DNA from: PALSA-505 sp035308365
GTDB lineage: Bacteria; Actinomycetota; Actinomycetes; Streptosporangiales; Streptosporangiaceae
Direction of reading: 5' to 3'
DNA: 64,000 nt
NCBI GenBank assembly: GCA_035308365.1
Contig: DATGGU010000035.1
Span: 1 to 64,000, forward strand
Each line of letters starts with the position of its first letter. Position 1 is the stretch's first letter. A program made the position numbers and the translations under genes. A model generated the notes under the pieces. It saw nothing but the letters and a program-made list of their open reading frames with translations. It searched no databases and was not told where the DNA came from. This document shows, piece by piece, positions 1 to 8,635 of this stretch.

Positions 1-238
1 GATCGTCGCGGGGGCAGAGAGTGAGGACGGCTGTGATGGGAGAGCCTGTGACCCAGGTCGTGCCCGCCTCGACCGATGGCCCGTAGTCGCGGAGCATCGG
101 GGCAGGCGGTTTGTCCATGCGCGTCAGGTACCTGGCGTACGCGGCGTCGATGACCGCCCTGATCGCGGGCAGGTCATCCGCGGTCGCGCGGCGGAGCCGG
201 AGCGGCCCACCCGGACTGTCAGAGGGCGTTGCTGTCAT
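1..238 (-). CDS. GNAT-family N-acetyltransferase, N-terminal part (runs off window)
   Basis: Reading leftwards from ATG at 238-236, an uninterrupted frame of 79 codons continues to the window edge. The start of the protein contains LRRATADDLPAIRAVI and later PSVEAGTTWV, the typical opening strand and helix of GNAT acetyltransferases, which transfer an acetyl group from acetyl-CoA to an amine. The acetyl-CoA-binding motif would lie beyond the window, so substrate and activity cannot be judged. The start lies only 9 bp after the stop of the sulfate-activation gene, so the two are probably co-transcribed. The frame is short because it is cut by the window edge, not because it is broken. Confidence 0.65.
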   Translation of the reverse strand, partial: MTATPSDSPGGPLRLRRATADDLPAIRAVIDAAYARYLTRMDKPPAPMLRDYGPSVEAGTTWVTGSPITAVLTLCPRDD

Positions 239-247
239 AGGCCGGCC

Positions 248-1981
248 TCATGGACTCGAGCTCTCGGCTCCGACGTAGCCCTCCGACTCCAGGTGCAGGA
301 TGATCTGCTGGGCGGCCTCCTCGGGCGTGAGCTGGGTCGTGTCGATGGTGACGTCGGCGTCGTCGGGCACCTCGTAGGGATCGGAGATGCCCGTGAACTC
401 GGGCAGTGCCCCAGCGCGGGCCTTGGCGTAAAGGCCCTTGCGGTCCCGTGCCTCGCACACCTCGAGGGGGGTCGACACGTGGACGAGCAGGAAGCCGCCG
501 CCCGGCTCGACCAGGGCCCGCACGTCCTTGCGGGTGGTGTCGTAGGGGGCGATCGGCGCGCAGATGGCGATGCCGCCGTTCTTGGTGATCTCGGAGGCCA
601 CGAAGCCGATGCGGCGGATGTTGATGTCGCGGTGCTCCTTGGAGAAGCCGAGCTCGGACGAAAGGTGCTTGCGGACGATGTCGCCGTCGAGCAGGGTCAC
701 CGGCCGCCCGCCCAGCTCCAGCAGCTTCACCAGCAGTACGTTGGCGATGGTCGACTTTCCCGATCCCGACAGGCCGGTGAAGAACACGGTGAACCCGTGG
801 CGGGCGCGGGGCGGGTAGCTGCGCCGCAGCTCGGCGGCCACCGCCGGCGGCGTGAACCACTCGGGCAGGTCGCGTCCCTCGTTGAGCCGGCGACGCTGCT
901 CGGTGCCCGAGATTGCCAGCGTCCGGGCCCCCTTGGGAACCTCGTCTTCGGGCAGGTAGCCATCCAGTTGCTCGACGTAGACCATCTGGCGGAACGGGAC
1001 CACCGTCACCCCGAGTTCGGCCTCGTGCTGGCGGACGAGGTCCTGGGCGTCGTAGGGGCCGTAGAACGGCCGGCCCTGGGCGTCGGCGCCGGGCCCGGCG
1101 TGGTCGCGTCCCACGATGAGGTGGGTGACCCCGTGGTTGCGCCGGATGATGGCGTGCCAGAGGGCTTCCCGGGGTCCGGCCATGCGCATGGCCAGCGGGA
1201 GCAATGACAGCATCGCCGTGTTGCGGGGATAGCCGTCCATGATCGCCTGATAGCAGCGGACCCGCGTGTAATGGTCGACGTCACCTGGCTTGGTCATGCC
1301 GACGACCGGATGGATGAGAAGGTTGGCCTCCACCTCCTTGGCCGCCCGCAAGGTGAGCTCGTGGTGGGCACGGTGCAGCGGGTTGCGGGTCTGGAAGGCG
1401 ACCACCCGGCGCCAGCCCCGGCGGGCGAACTCGGCCCGCAACTGGGCCGGTGTGTGGCGCAGCGCCGGGTAGTCGTAGTGGGCGGGCAGAGCGATGCCCT
1501 CGAGGGTGCCGGCCAGGTAGTGGGGGTGCGTCCGTTCGAGCAGGTGGGCAACGCCCGGGTGGGCGGGGTCGGTCGTCCCGAAGACCCCCTGGGCCTCGGC
1601 TCGCCGGTCGGGCCGGTAGACCTCATCGACGTGCAGGGCCGCCAGCATCACCCCCTCGGGGTCGCGCAGCGCGACACTGGCGCCCGGACCGACCTGGGTG
1701 GCCAGCTCGCCAGGGACGTCGAGGGTGACCGGTACCGGCCACAGCGTTCCGTCCGACAGCCGCATATCGGCACAGACCGACGCCACATCGGCGCTACCGA
1801 GGAACCCGCGTAAAGGCGAGAACGCACCGGACAACAACAGCTCGAGGTCGCACAGATGGCGGGGCGTGAGATCACACGACGGCCAGTGGGTGGACGCCTT
1901 ACGCAGCTCGCAGGCGCGCTCGTCATCCACCAAGGCCTTGACTAAGGCACCACCGTAGGCAGGAACAAGGTGATCGGCCAT
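248..1981 (-). CDS. Bifunctional sulfate adenylyltransferase / adenylylsulfate kinase
   Basis: This 577-residue protein joins ATP sulfurylase (about 1-385) to APS kinase (about 395-570). It would convert sulfate and ATP to APS and then to PAPS in the cytoplasm, the first two steps of sulfate activation. The sulfurylase half has QTRNPLHRAHH at 197-207, the nucleotide-binding QxRNP and HxxH motifs, and GRDHAGPG at 291-298. The kinase half has a P-loop, GLSGSGKS at 403-410, followed by LDGD and the DINIRRIGFVA segment. The order sulfurylase-kinase is that of the bacterial fusion and the reverse of animal PAPS synthetase. All key motifs are intact. It is the first gene of a leftward unit with the GNAT gene, and no sulfate transporter or reductase lies next to it. 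Confidence 0.93.
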   Translation of the reverse strand: MADHLVPAYGGALVKALVDDERACELRKASTHWPSCDLTPRHLCDLELLLSGAFSPLRGFLGSADVASVCADMRLSDGTLWPVPVTLDVPGELATQVGPGASVALRDPEGVMLAALHVDEVYRPDRRAEAQGVFGTTDPAHPGVAHLLERTHPHYLAGTLEGIALPAHYDYPALRHTPAQLRAEFARRGWRRVVAFQTRNPLHRAHHELTLRAAKEVEANLLIHPVVGMTKPGDVDHYTRVRCYQAIMDGYPRNTAMLSLLPLAMRMAGPREALWHAIIRRNHGVTHLIVGRDHAGPGADAQGRPFYGPYDAQDLVRQHEAELGVTVVPFRQMVYVEQLDGYLPEDEVPKGARTLAISGTEQRRRLNEGRDLPEWFTPPAVAAELRRSYPPRARHGFTVFFTGLSGSGKSTIANVLLVKLLELGGRPVTLLDGDIVRKHLSSELGFSKEHRDINIRRIGFVASEITKNGGIAICAPIAPYDTTRKDVRALVEPGGGFLLVHVSTPLEVCEARDRKGLYAKARAGALPEFTGISDPYEVPDDADVTIDTTQLTPEEAAQQIILHLESEGYVGAESSSP

Positions 1982-2115
1982 AGCGCCACCCTAGTACCGC
2001 GACCGCAACCTTTGCCCTGGCAGGCAGGGGTGAAAACGTCGGCGGTATGCCCTGATCGCCCGCCGCCGGCGCGCCGTGGGCCTGTCCGGGCCGGCCGCCG
2101 TTGGCGAGGGGATCG

Positions 2116-2271
2116 CTATCGGTAGGCGAGGACGATCCAGACCTGGCCCGGGGCGAACGTCATCCGCTTCCCGGAGGCGGTAGTGAAGGTGGTGCCGCCG
2201 TTCGCGTCCGGCCGGGACCAGTGCGTGCTCCGGGCCTTGCCGTCGCGCAGGACCAGGGCGGTGCCCGACCA
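2116..2271 (-). pseudogene. Remnant of a DUF3048 (YerB-like) protein, C-terminal end only
   Basis: About 51 codons in one reverse frame end at TAG (2118-2116) and read GTALVLRDGKARSTHWSRP and later MTFAPGQVWIVLAYR. This matches the C-terminal signature of DUF3048 lipoproteins (a vfrdGk...W.R pattern, then a G-x-x-W ending). An in-frame stop lies immediately upstream at 2274-2272, and no DUF3048 N-terminal region is present nearby, so this is a decayed fragment. It abuts the HNH endonuclease region. The family assignment rests on recalled pattern only. Confidence 0.45.
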
Positions 2272-2380
2272 CTATGACGGGTACTAAACTGCCCCCCGCG
2301 TCAGTCGCACGCCGCAGGCCAGCCAGCCATGGCCGGGCCAGCGGCCGCCAGGATGCCCGCCGTCCCGGTAACGTGGCCTC

Positions 2381-2947
2381 ATGCCCGGGGAGCCTGGCTG
2401 GTGCGGTGTGTGCGGGTTGCCGGTGCCTGCCGGGGAGACGTTGTGCCGCTGGCCGGTTCCCGGCCGGCTGGGCGATGGCGAGTATGACGACGAGGCTGTG
2501 CCGTGGGCATCGCACAGCCTGGCGTTCATGTCCGAACTGGCAGAGCAGCAACGCTGGCGCTGCCCGTGGTGCGGGGATGACCTGCCCGATTCTCCGCGCG
2601 GCACTGCGATCGATCACATCATTCCCAGAATTTACGGAGGTCCGCACCGCCGCTGGAATCTTCAGCTCCTGCACCAGGAGTGCAATTCGGCAAAGGGCAA
2701 AAAGATCACGGCCGGCGCACTGGATCTGGCCGGCGTTCACGACGTCACCATCTGCATGGACGTCGCACAGTACCGCGCCGCGGTCCGGCGCCGGGCGGTT
2801 ACGTATGCCCTGCGGGCAACGCGCCCGCTCGGCGCCGAGGCCCGCGGCCGGGCGCTGGCCGCGGCCAGGAACCTCACCGTGTTCTTCCCCGAGGCCAGGG
2901 TCCGCGCTGTCATCAGGGCAGCGGCGGAAGGGAACCCACCCTGCTGA
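2381..2947 (+). CDS. HNH endonuclease-domain protein
   Basis: A 188-residue protein with a compact HNH nuclease core. CPWC at 61-64 and CNSAKGKK at 101-108 provide zinc-binding cysteines. Between them AIDHIIPRIYGG carries the DH pair (78-79) and RRWNLQLLHQ carries the Asn and His of the nuclease motif. A second CxxC (CGVC, 8-11) near the N-terminus may hold another zinc. HNH proteins cut DNA with a single divalent metal. This one has no extra restriction or intein domain, so its role is unknown. It stands alone between two gene remnants (DUF3048 to the left, SGNH hydrolase to the right), as expected of a mobile or recently inserted nuclease gene. The start ATG 2381 lacks a clear ribosome binding site. 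Confidence 0.75.
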   Translation: MPGEPGWCGVCGLPVPAGETLCRWPVPGRLGDGEYDDEAVPWASHSLAFMSELAEQQRWRCPWCGDDLPDSPRGTAIDHIIPRIYGGPHRRWNLQLLHQECNSAKGKKITAGALDLAGVHDVTICMDVAQYRAAVRRRAVTYALRATRPLGAEARGRALAAARNLTVFFPEARVRAVIRAAAEGNPPC

Positions 2948-2999
2948 CTGCCTGGCCAGCGGCGCTGTGCCGGCCATCGCCGGTGCATGCCCGGCCGGT

Positions 3000-3275
3000 C
3001 GCGCCGCCGGGCTGAAGATCTTCGGCGCCACCCTGACTCCGTTCAGGCCGGCCGGATACTGGTCGCCCGCCGCGGAGGCCAAACGCGAGGCCGTCAACCA
3101 CTGGATCCTGACCTCTGGCGCGTTCGATGGCGTCATCGACTTCGCCAGCGCCATCGCCGACCCGGGCCACCCGCAGTTCATGAACCCGAAGTACGACAGC
3201 GGTGATCACCTGCACCCCAACGACGCCGGCTATCAAGCCATGGCCGACGCCATCAACCTCGCCCTGCTGGGATAA
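3000..3275 (+). pseudogene. Remnant of an SGNH/GDSL hydrolase, C-terminal end
   Basis: In frame with the TAA at 3273-3275 the sequence reads GLKIFGATLTPF, then NHWILTSGAFDGVIDF and SGDHLHPNDAGYQAMADAI. The DHLHPN segment is the catalytic Asp-His block V of secreted SGNH hydrolases (rhamnogalacturonan acetylesterase-like). The expected N-terminal part with the GDS nucleophile block is missing. The frame does continue open upstream, but that stretch overlaps the HNH gene and does not resemble the family. It is best read as a truncated gene whose front was lost, perhaps when the HNH gene arrived. Confidence 0.6.
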
Positions 3276-3288
3276 CACCGCGCCCGGG

Positions 3289-5451
3289 TCAGCTTTCGTC
3301 GTAGCTACCTGGATTACCACCGGGCGGCGGTGCGGTTATCCGCGAAGGAACCGTGGGCCGGCCAGCAGCCGTCACCTTAAGGCCGGTGTAAACTCCTGGC
3401 GGCTCAGGGTTGCTCCAGGCGTTAATGCTGTCACCAGCGGTAAAGGCAAAGCTGTGAGTGCCGGCCGGGAGGGACATGGCAGTCGAGTAGGTGGCACCGG
3501 ACGCCGGGTTCCCTGATACATACGAAAGCGGGTAGGCGACGCCGTCTATCACGACATCCACATACGAGGGCGCGTCGGGCCCGCTATACACGGTGGAGAA
3601 AGTGAAGACGGTGGAGGTGCTGCCGGAAGCCGGGCGTACCTTCGCCTTCTGCAGCAGGATCGGGGTAACCGCCATCTCCCTTTCCTGGAAATCCTGCAGC
3701 CCGCTGCCGTCGTTGAACTCCAGCTGAATATAGTGACTGCCGGCCGGCAGTGAAGAAGTTGTGTAGTAATAGGTCCGGCCGGTGGTGACGTTCCCGGCGC
3801 CCGCGGTCATCGGGTAACTGGTGCCATCGATGACGACATTGGCGGCGGCCGGCTCATGGCCGGCCGGTGAACGGTACTTTACGCTGATGGTACATGGCTT
3901 GCCACTCTGGCAGAAGAAGGAGGCATCGCGGCCGGCGCTGAGATGGGTCAGATCGAAGGGAGCGACCACCGGGCCACTGTATTGCACATTATTGAACGGC
4001 AGTTTCCAGTTCGTTGTCCCGTCACCGAACTGGAAGGAGTATGTGTGCGCGCCGCGGGCGAGGGTAGTTCTTGCCCGGTAGATGACGTGACCACCACCCA
4101 CTTTCTTGATGGCGGTCATGACAATGGGGTGACCGTCCACAACGACGTTGTGCACGGTCGCGGCAGTCTTGTTGCTGTACAGCACCGTGTAGGTGAATGA
4201 CGTGCCCGGGCCGCCATACTCGGGGAAGAGGACGGGCACACCCACGGAGGCACGGGCCGCCGCGGAAGTCTGCGGTGGCTGCAGCACCCCGGAATATTTC
4301 CGCATCGGCTCGATCAGCTTCGTGTTGGGCGGATGGCCCGGATCGCTGAAGTCGAAGAAGTTCATGAGATCCGAGGTCCCGCTCAGGGTGTCGCGCTCAC
4401 CCAGGCTCGGCAGGCCGAAGTTTGCTTCGATGAATTTGTCAAACGAGGCGAACTCACCCCGGCTGGCCGAGATGAAACCCGGCTTGGCGTAGGGCGAGAT
4501 GACCAGGAGGGGTACCCGCAGCCCCATGCCTCTGCCGTCAACCTGCGGCGGCGGGACATGGTCGTAAAAACCTCCGAATTCATCCCAGGTAACGAAGATG
4601 GCGGTGGAGGACCAGTCGCGGCTTTTCATGATCGCATTGATAATGGCGGCCACGAAGTTCTCGGCCGGCTGGATGGGCCGCGGCGGATGATCTGATGCGC
4701 CAGCTCCGTTTGGCGCGACAAAACTGACATCCGGCAGGTTGCCCGTCCTGGCAGCAGTGATAATTTGCAACGGATTGATGCCGGGCGTGCCGCTGAGGTT
4801 CTTGATGTAGCGCAGCGGATCCCAGATATCCCCGCCGCCGTACATTTTCCATGTCAGGCCGGCCCTCGTCAGTTCCGCGGGCAGCGAGTTGATGTCGTAA
4901 CACGGTCTGCCAAAGGTCTCGTTGCCATCCAAGGCACGATTGTTGACAATAATGTTGAGCGGGGTACTGCAACCGGTGTGGGTGGTGGTGAAAAAGTCAC
5001 CGCCAGTCTGGGCGGCTACCATCGCAATGTGATTCGGCGTGCTACTGGTTTCGGCATCCGCAAAGAAATTAACCCCCAGGCCGTACTGTTTGGCATAGGC
5101 CCAGTACGTAGGAATATCGCTACGCCGGTACTGAACCTCCCCGCGCGGGTTGAAATCGTCCATCCGGCCGCCGTCGATCGCAGCTATCGTCCGGGGACCG
5201 CTGTGGTCGAGGTCGGAGGGCAACGGGTTGGGAGCAGGCGGCTCCGTGACTCCCCACCTGGTGCCGGCAACGCCAGGGAAATCCCCGAAGTAGTTGTCCA
5301 GCGAGTGGTTCTCCATCATGATCACCACGACGTGCTGAATCGGCGTCGGCTGAGCGCGAACCGGCCCGGACTGGCCGGTAACCGCGCCCGTACACAGGAT
5401 TAACGCCACCACGGTATACGCGGATACCCGCCTGAAGCTCTGCATGCCCAC
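3289..5451 (-). CDS. Secreted phosphoesterase (phospholipase C/acid phosphatase-like) with Ig-like C-terminal repeats
   Basis: This 720-residue protein begins with a signal peptide (FRRVSAYTVVALILC, cleavage probably near residue 33). The phosphoesterase domain of the bacterial phospholipase C family spans about 38-400. MMENHSLDNYFGDF (45-58) holds the metal/nucleophile region, STPNHIAM follows near 137-144, and VTWDEFGGFYDHV (287-299) is the second metal site. The family hydrolyses phosphodiesters such as phospholipids outside the cell. From about 405 onward there are three related beta-sandwich segments of about 95 residues, each with a Y-S or VVIDG core (VVVDGHPIVM, VVIDGTSYPM, VVIDGVAYPL), likely wall- or carbohydrate-binding modules. 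It is monocistronic. A shorter homologue lies at 21061-22005. Confidence 0.88.
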   Translation of the reverse strand: MGMQSFRRVSAYTVVALILCTGAVTGQSGPVRAQPTPIQHVVVIMMENHSLDNYFGDFPGVAGTRWGVTEPPAPNPLPSDLDHSGPRTIAAIDGGRMDDFNPRGEVQYRRSDIPTYWAYAKQYGLGVNFFADAETSSTPNHIAMVAAQTGGDFFTTTHTGCSTPLNIIVNNRALDGNETFGRPCYDINSLPAELTRAGLTWKMYGGGDIWDPLRYIKNLSGTPGINPLQIITAARTGNLPDVSFVAPNGAGASDHPPRPIQPAENFVAAIINAIMKSRDWSSTAIFVTWDEFGGFYDHVPPPQVDGRGMGLRVPLLVISPYAKPGFISASRGEFASFDKFIEANFGLPSLGERDTLSGTSDLMNFFDFSDPGHPPNTKLIEPMRKYSGVLQPPQTSAAARASVGVPVLFPEYGGPGTSFTYTVLYSNKTAATVHNVVVDGHPIVMTAIKKVGGGHVIYRARTTLARGAHTYSFQFGDGTTNWKLPFNNVQYSGPVVAPFDLTHLSAGRDASFFCQSGKPCTISVKYRSPAGHEPAAANVVIDGTSYPMTAGAGNVTTGRTYYYTTSSLPAGSHYIQLEFNDGSGLQDFQEREMAVTPILLQKAKVRPASGSTSTVFTFSTVYSGPDAPSYVDVVIDGVAYPLSYVSGNPASGATYSTAMSLPAGTHSFAFTAGDSINAWSNPEPPGVYTGLKVTAAGRPTVPSRITAPPPGGNPGSYDES

Positions 5452-5595
5452 ACCCCCGGTAATCAGCGGTAACCGGCTCCACGCGATCGAGCGCTAACCG
5501 TTTGCCAGCATACTCAGAACCGCCCGGCGCACTCGGCTTCCGCCTGCTGATGGGTGCTGCGCGCTACCCGGCGGATTCCGGTCGAGCGGTGGGTC

Positions 5596-6255
5596 TCAGG
5601 TCAGTCCGTGCTGGTAGGCATAGCTGACTGCCTGGGCCCGGTCGCGGACGCCGGTTTTGGCGAAGAGGTGGTTGATATGGCTTTTCACCGTAGTTTCGCT
5701 GACGGACAGCCGGTGGGCGATCTCGGCGTTGGACAGCCCATGGGCGATCAGCGTGAGCACTTCGGTTTCGCGTGCTGTGAGCCCGTCTGGGTACCGGTGC
5801 GTGTGGCCGGTGGATGTGCCGGATGGGCCGGTGGTGATGGCGTCAAGGAGGTGCTGCTGGACCGCTGGGTCGATGGCGGCCTGTCCGCTGGTGACGCGCT
5901 GGAGTGCGTCGTGGATTTCGGCGGCGCCGACGTCTTTCGTGAGGTAGCCGCGGGCACCGGCGCGCAGGGCGTCGATGACCGAGCGGTCGTCGGCGTAGGT
6001 GGTGAGCACCAGCACTTTGATACTGGCGTCGCGCTCGCGCAGGAGACGGGTGGCCTCGACGCCGTCGCAGTGGGGCATCCGCAGGTCCATCAGCACGACG
6101 TCTGGCCGAAGTTCGGTGGCCAGGGCCAGAGCCTGGTTGCCGTCGGCGGCCGCGCCGACGACCTCGACACCGGTGAGCAAGCCAAGGAGGGTGGCCAGCC
6201 CTTCGCGGACCACGCGCTGGTCGTCAGCCACCAGGACGCGGATGACGGCGGTCAT
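5596..6255 (-). CDS. NarL/FixJ-family response regulator (module 1)
   Basis: A 219-residue regulator with an N-terminal receiver (VLVADDQ acidic pair, phospho-acceptor Asp in VVLMDLRMP, conserved Lys in YLTKDVG). The C-terminal LuxR-type helix-turn-helix contains LTAREVLTLIAHGLSNAEIA-like sequence. The chosen ATG at 6255-6253 overlaps the kinase stop in an ATGA, so the two are translationally coupled. An in-frame ATG four codons upstream (6267) is possible but has no better support. It probably receives phosphate from the kinase at 6252-7442 and controls the divergent ABC exporter at 7645-9412, as in the many actinobacterial kinase/regulator/ABC-2 sets that respond to antibiotics or lipids. 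Confidence 0.92.
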   Translation of the reverse strand: MTAVIRVLVADDQRVVREGLATLLGLLTGVEVVGAAADGNQALALATELRPDVVLMDLRMPHCDGVEATRLLRERDASIKVLVLTTYADDRSVIDALRAGARGYLTKDVGAAEIHDALQRVTSGQAAIDPAVQQHLLDAITTGPSGTSTGHTHRYPDGLTARETEVLTLIAHGLSNAEIAHRLSVSETTVKSHINHLFAKTGVRDRAQAVSYAYQHGLT

Positions 6256-7442
6256 GCCGGTGCCCACAGTTCGACCAGGAACCCGGCGCCGGTGGGCTGC
6301 GCGGTGAGCGTGCCGCCGAGCAGTTCGGCTCGTTCTTTCATGCCGGTGAGCCCGTAGCCGGCCCGGCCGGCCGGAGCGTGCGGTTCGCCGTGCCCGCCGA
6401 TGTCTTCGATGGCCAGCCTGGTGCCGGCCCGCGCATATGTCAGGCGGATCTCGACCCGGCTTGGGCAGGCGTGCTTGCGGATATTCGTCAGGGCTTCCTG
6501 GGCGACCCGGTAAAAGGTCAGCCTGCTGTCGGCGCCCAGGTCCCGCGGAGCGCCGGTGACGGTGAGGCAGCAGGCCACGCCGGTGTCGCGCTCGAACTCG
6601 GCTGCCAGGCCAGGCAGCCGTTCGGGGCCGGGAAGTGCGTCACCGCGGAGCATCCCGATGGCCCGCCGCGCTTCTTCCAGGCCGGTCTTGGCCAGCCGGT
6701 GGGCCTGGCCGATCGCGCCGCCGAGCCGGGAGTCCTCCCCCTGCTGGCTCGCGAGCAGCTTGGCTGTCTCCAGGTTCAGCACCAGGCCGGACAGGGAGTG
6801 GGCCAGCACGTCGTGCATTTCGCGGGCCAGCCGCTGACGTTCCGCCAGTGCGGCCGCTTGGGCTTGGGCGCTGCGGGTCTGCTCCAGTTCGGCGAGCAGC
6901 AGTTCCGCCCGCTGACTGGTTTCCCGCAGCCGCCGGGCGAACAGGGACAGCAGGTAGATAGCCAGGATTCCGAAGTCGTTCAAGACGATGCCCGCGACCG
7001 GTGCCCGTCCGTTCGATACCCACGCCGCGGAGACCGCCGTGACGGTGGCCGCGGCGACCAGGGCGCTGAGCCGGTCCGGCAGCGCCAGGGCGGCCATGCC
7101 GAGCGCGGGAAACACCCCGAGGAATGCCGCGCCGTTGGCCTGCAGCCCGATCAGCGCCGCCGCCCCCGCCACAGCGATGAGCAGTACTGCTAGCTGCACC
7201 GCGAGCCTGGGCGGGGCCGGCCACATGGCGATGATGGTGGCCACGCAGAACGCGATGAGGGCAGCCGACACCCAGATCGCGCTACCGTGGCCGCCGGGAG
7301 CCGGCCGGGCCTGAAACGAGGTGGCCGCTACGAACCCGATCGCGGTCACGGCGAGAACCCGGATCGCACGGTAGGCCACCCGCTCGCGACCTCGCGCCCG
7401 GTCCAGCTCGGCTATCCCAGCCGGGGTGGCCGGGGAGTTCAT
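6252..7442 (-). CDS. Membrane sensor histidine kinase, HisKA_3 type (module 1)
   Basis: A 396-residue kinase that starts at ATG 7442-7440, divergent from the ABC gene. The first half (about 25-165) holds five or six hydrophobic segments, for example VLAVTAIGFVAATSF and FGILAIYLLSLF, with no large extracellular domain, so it senses within or near the membrane. A short coiled coil leads to the HisKA_3 box ERQRLAREMHDVLAHSLSG, where His of MHDV is the phospho-acceptor. The C-terminal HATPase has the GYGLTGMKERAELLGG region. Its stop overlaps the regulator start by 4 bp. It has the architecture of DesK/LiaS-like kinases. The stimulus is unknown, though the linked exporter suggests a drug or membrane-stress signal. 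Confidence 0.9.
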   Translation of the reverse strand: MNSPATPAGIAELDRARGRERVAYRAIRVLAVTAIGFVAATSFQARPAPGGHGSAIWVSAALIAFCVATIIAMWPAPPRLAVQLAVLLIAVAGAAALIGLQANGAAFLGVFPALGMAALALPDRLSALVAAATVTAVSAAWVSNGRAPVAGIVLNDFGILAIYLLSLFARRLRETSQRAELLLAELEQTRSAQAQAAALAERQRLAREMHDVLAHSLSGLVLNLETAKLLASQQGEDSRLGGAIGQAHRLAKTGLEEARRAIGMLRGDALPGPERLPGLAAEFERDTGVACCLTVTGAPRDLGADSRLTFYRVAQEALTNIRKHACPSRVEIRLTYARAGTRLAIEDIGGHGEPHAPAGRAGYGLTGMKERAELLGGTLTAQPTGAGFLVELWAPA

Positions 7443-7644
7443 CTCTAAACCGTACGGCGGAACCGCTGCGCAGTCTTGCGTCCGCGGATGGATTTCCGGT
7501 GCGCCGGGTCTCCACCCCCTGGTGGAGGCCCGGCCATCCGGGGGCCAGGTTGTGCCGGTGAGCAAGTTCCACCGCCGCGCCGATGACCGCCCGCAGCCCT
7601 TACACCAGGCTGGATGCCAGGAACGTCCCAGCCTGAGGAGCGAG

Positions 7645-8622
7645 ATGGACAGCACCGGCCCGACCCCAGGTACGCACCACCCTGGCCTGGCCCCCGCTCA
7701 GCCAGAACCTGTGGTCACCGTCTGTGGCCTGGTCAAACGCTACGGCAGCCACGACGCCGTTAAGGGCATCGATCTCGAGGTGCGGCGCGGGGAGATCTTC
7801 GCCTTCCTCGGCCCCAACGGTGCGGGCAAGACCACCACGGTGGAGATCCTTGAAGGCTTCCGGCAGCGCACCGACGGTGAGATCGCCGTCCTCGGTGCCG
7901 ACCCGGCCACAGCAGGCAGGGCCTGGCGGGACCGGGTGGGCGTCGTTTTGCAGGAGTCAGAGCCCGAGCCCGGCCTGTCCGTGCGTGAGTGCCTGGCACT
8001 GTACGCGGGGTTCTACCAGGCGCCGCGGGACATCGACGAGACCATCAGCCTGGTCGGGCTCACCGGCAAGGCGGGCGCGCTGGCCAGCCGCCTGTCGGGC
8101 GGGCAGCGGCGGCGGCTCGATTTCGCGCTCGCCCTCATTGGCGACCCCGAGCTGATCTTCCTGGACGAGCCGACCACCGGCTTCGACCCGTCCGCCCGCC
8201 GCGCCGCGTGGGAGGTCGTCGCCGGGCTCCGTCAGCTCGGTAAAACGATCTTCCTCACCACTCACTACATGGACGAGGCGGAGTACCTGGCCGACCGGAT
8301 CGCGGTGCTCTCCGCCGGGCGCATCGTTGCCGAGGGCACGCCGCGGACGCTGGGCGGGCGTGACCACATGACCACCGCCATCAGCTTCACCCTCCCGGCC
8401 GGCCTGGCAGCACGTGACCTGCCCGAAGGGCTGCGCCCGCTGGCCGAACCCGGGCCCGGCGGACTCACGGTCCTGCACAGCGAAAGCCCGCTCGTCCATC
8501 TCCAGATGCTCAGCAACTGGGCGCTCAGCCGGGGCTTCGACCTGCCCGGCCTGGATGTCCACCGCCCCACTCTCGAAGAGGTCTACCTGTCGCTCACCAG
8601 TTCCACTCCCGCGAAGGACTAG
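7645..8622 (+). CDS. ABC transporter ATP-binding protein, DrrA-like (module 1)
   Basis: A 325-residue single nucleotide-binding domain with Walker A GPNGAGKTTT (56-65), Q-loop near VVLQESEPEPG, signature LSGGQRRRLDF (150-160), Walker B LIFLDEPTTGFDP (170-182) and H-loop TTHYMDEAE (His207). The LSGGQRRR form and the C-terminal extension ending THPTLEEVYLSLT-like are usual for DrrA-type exporters of drugs or lipids. The start ATG 7645 has GAGGAG (7635-7640) at good spacing. The longer in-frame extension upstream would run into the kinase promoter region. It forms an operon with the permease at 8636, and the divergent kinase/regulator pair is the likely controller. Confidence 0.92.
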   Translation: MDSTGPTPGTHHPGLAPAQPEPVVTVCGLVKRYGSHDAVKGIDLEVRRGEIFAFLGPNGAGKTTTVEILEGFRQRTDGEIAVLGADPATAGRAWRDRVGVVLQESEPEPGLSVRECLALYAGFYQAPRDIDETISLVGLTGKAGALASRLSGGQRRRLDFALALIGDPELIFLDEPTTGFDPSARRAAWEVVAGLRQLGKTIFLTTHYMDEAEYLADRIAVLSAGRIVAEGTPRTLGGRDHMTTAISFTLPAGLAARDLPEGLRPLAEPGPGGLTVLHSESPLVHLQMLSNWALSRGFDLPGLDVHRPTLEEVYLSLTSSTPAKD

Positions 8623-8633
8623 CGAAGGACTAG
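8611..8633 (+). repeat. 11-bp tandem duplication spanning the ATPase stop and permease ribosome binding site
   Basis: The 11-mer GCGAAGGACTA occurs at 8611-8621 and again at 8622-8632, followed by a third GCGA. The first copy carries the last sense codons and the TAG stop of the ATPase. The second supplies AAGGA (8625-8629), six bases before the permease ATG at 8636. It looks like a slippage duplication that now provides the permease ribosome binding site. Confidence 0.7.
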
Positions 8634-8635
8634 CG

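Noticed and set aside
7442..7655. Longer N-terminus of the module 1 histidine kinase
   Set aside because: The extra 71 residues are low-complexity and overlap the start and ribosome binding site of the divergent ABC gene.
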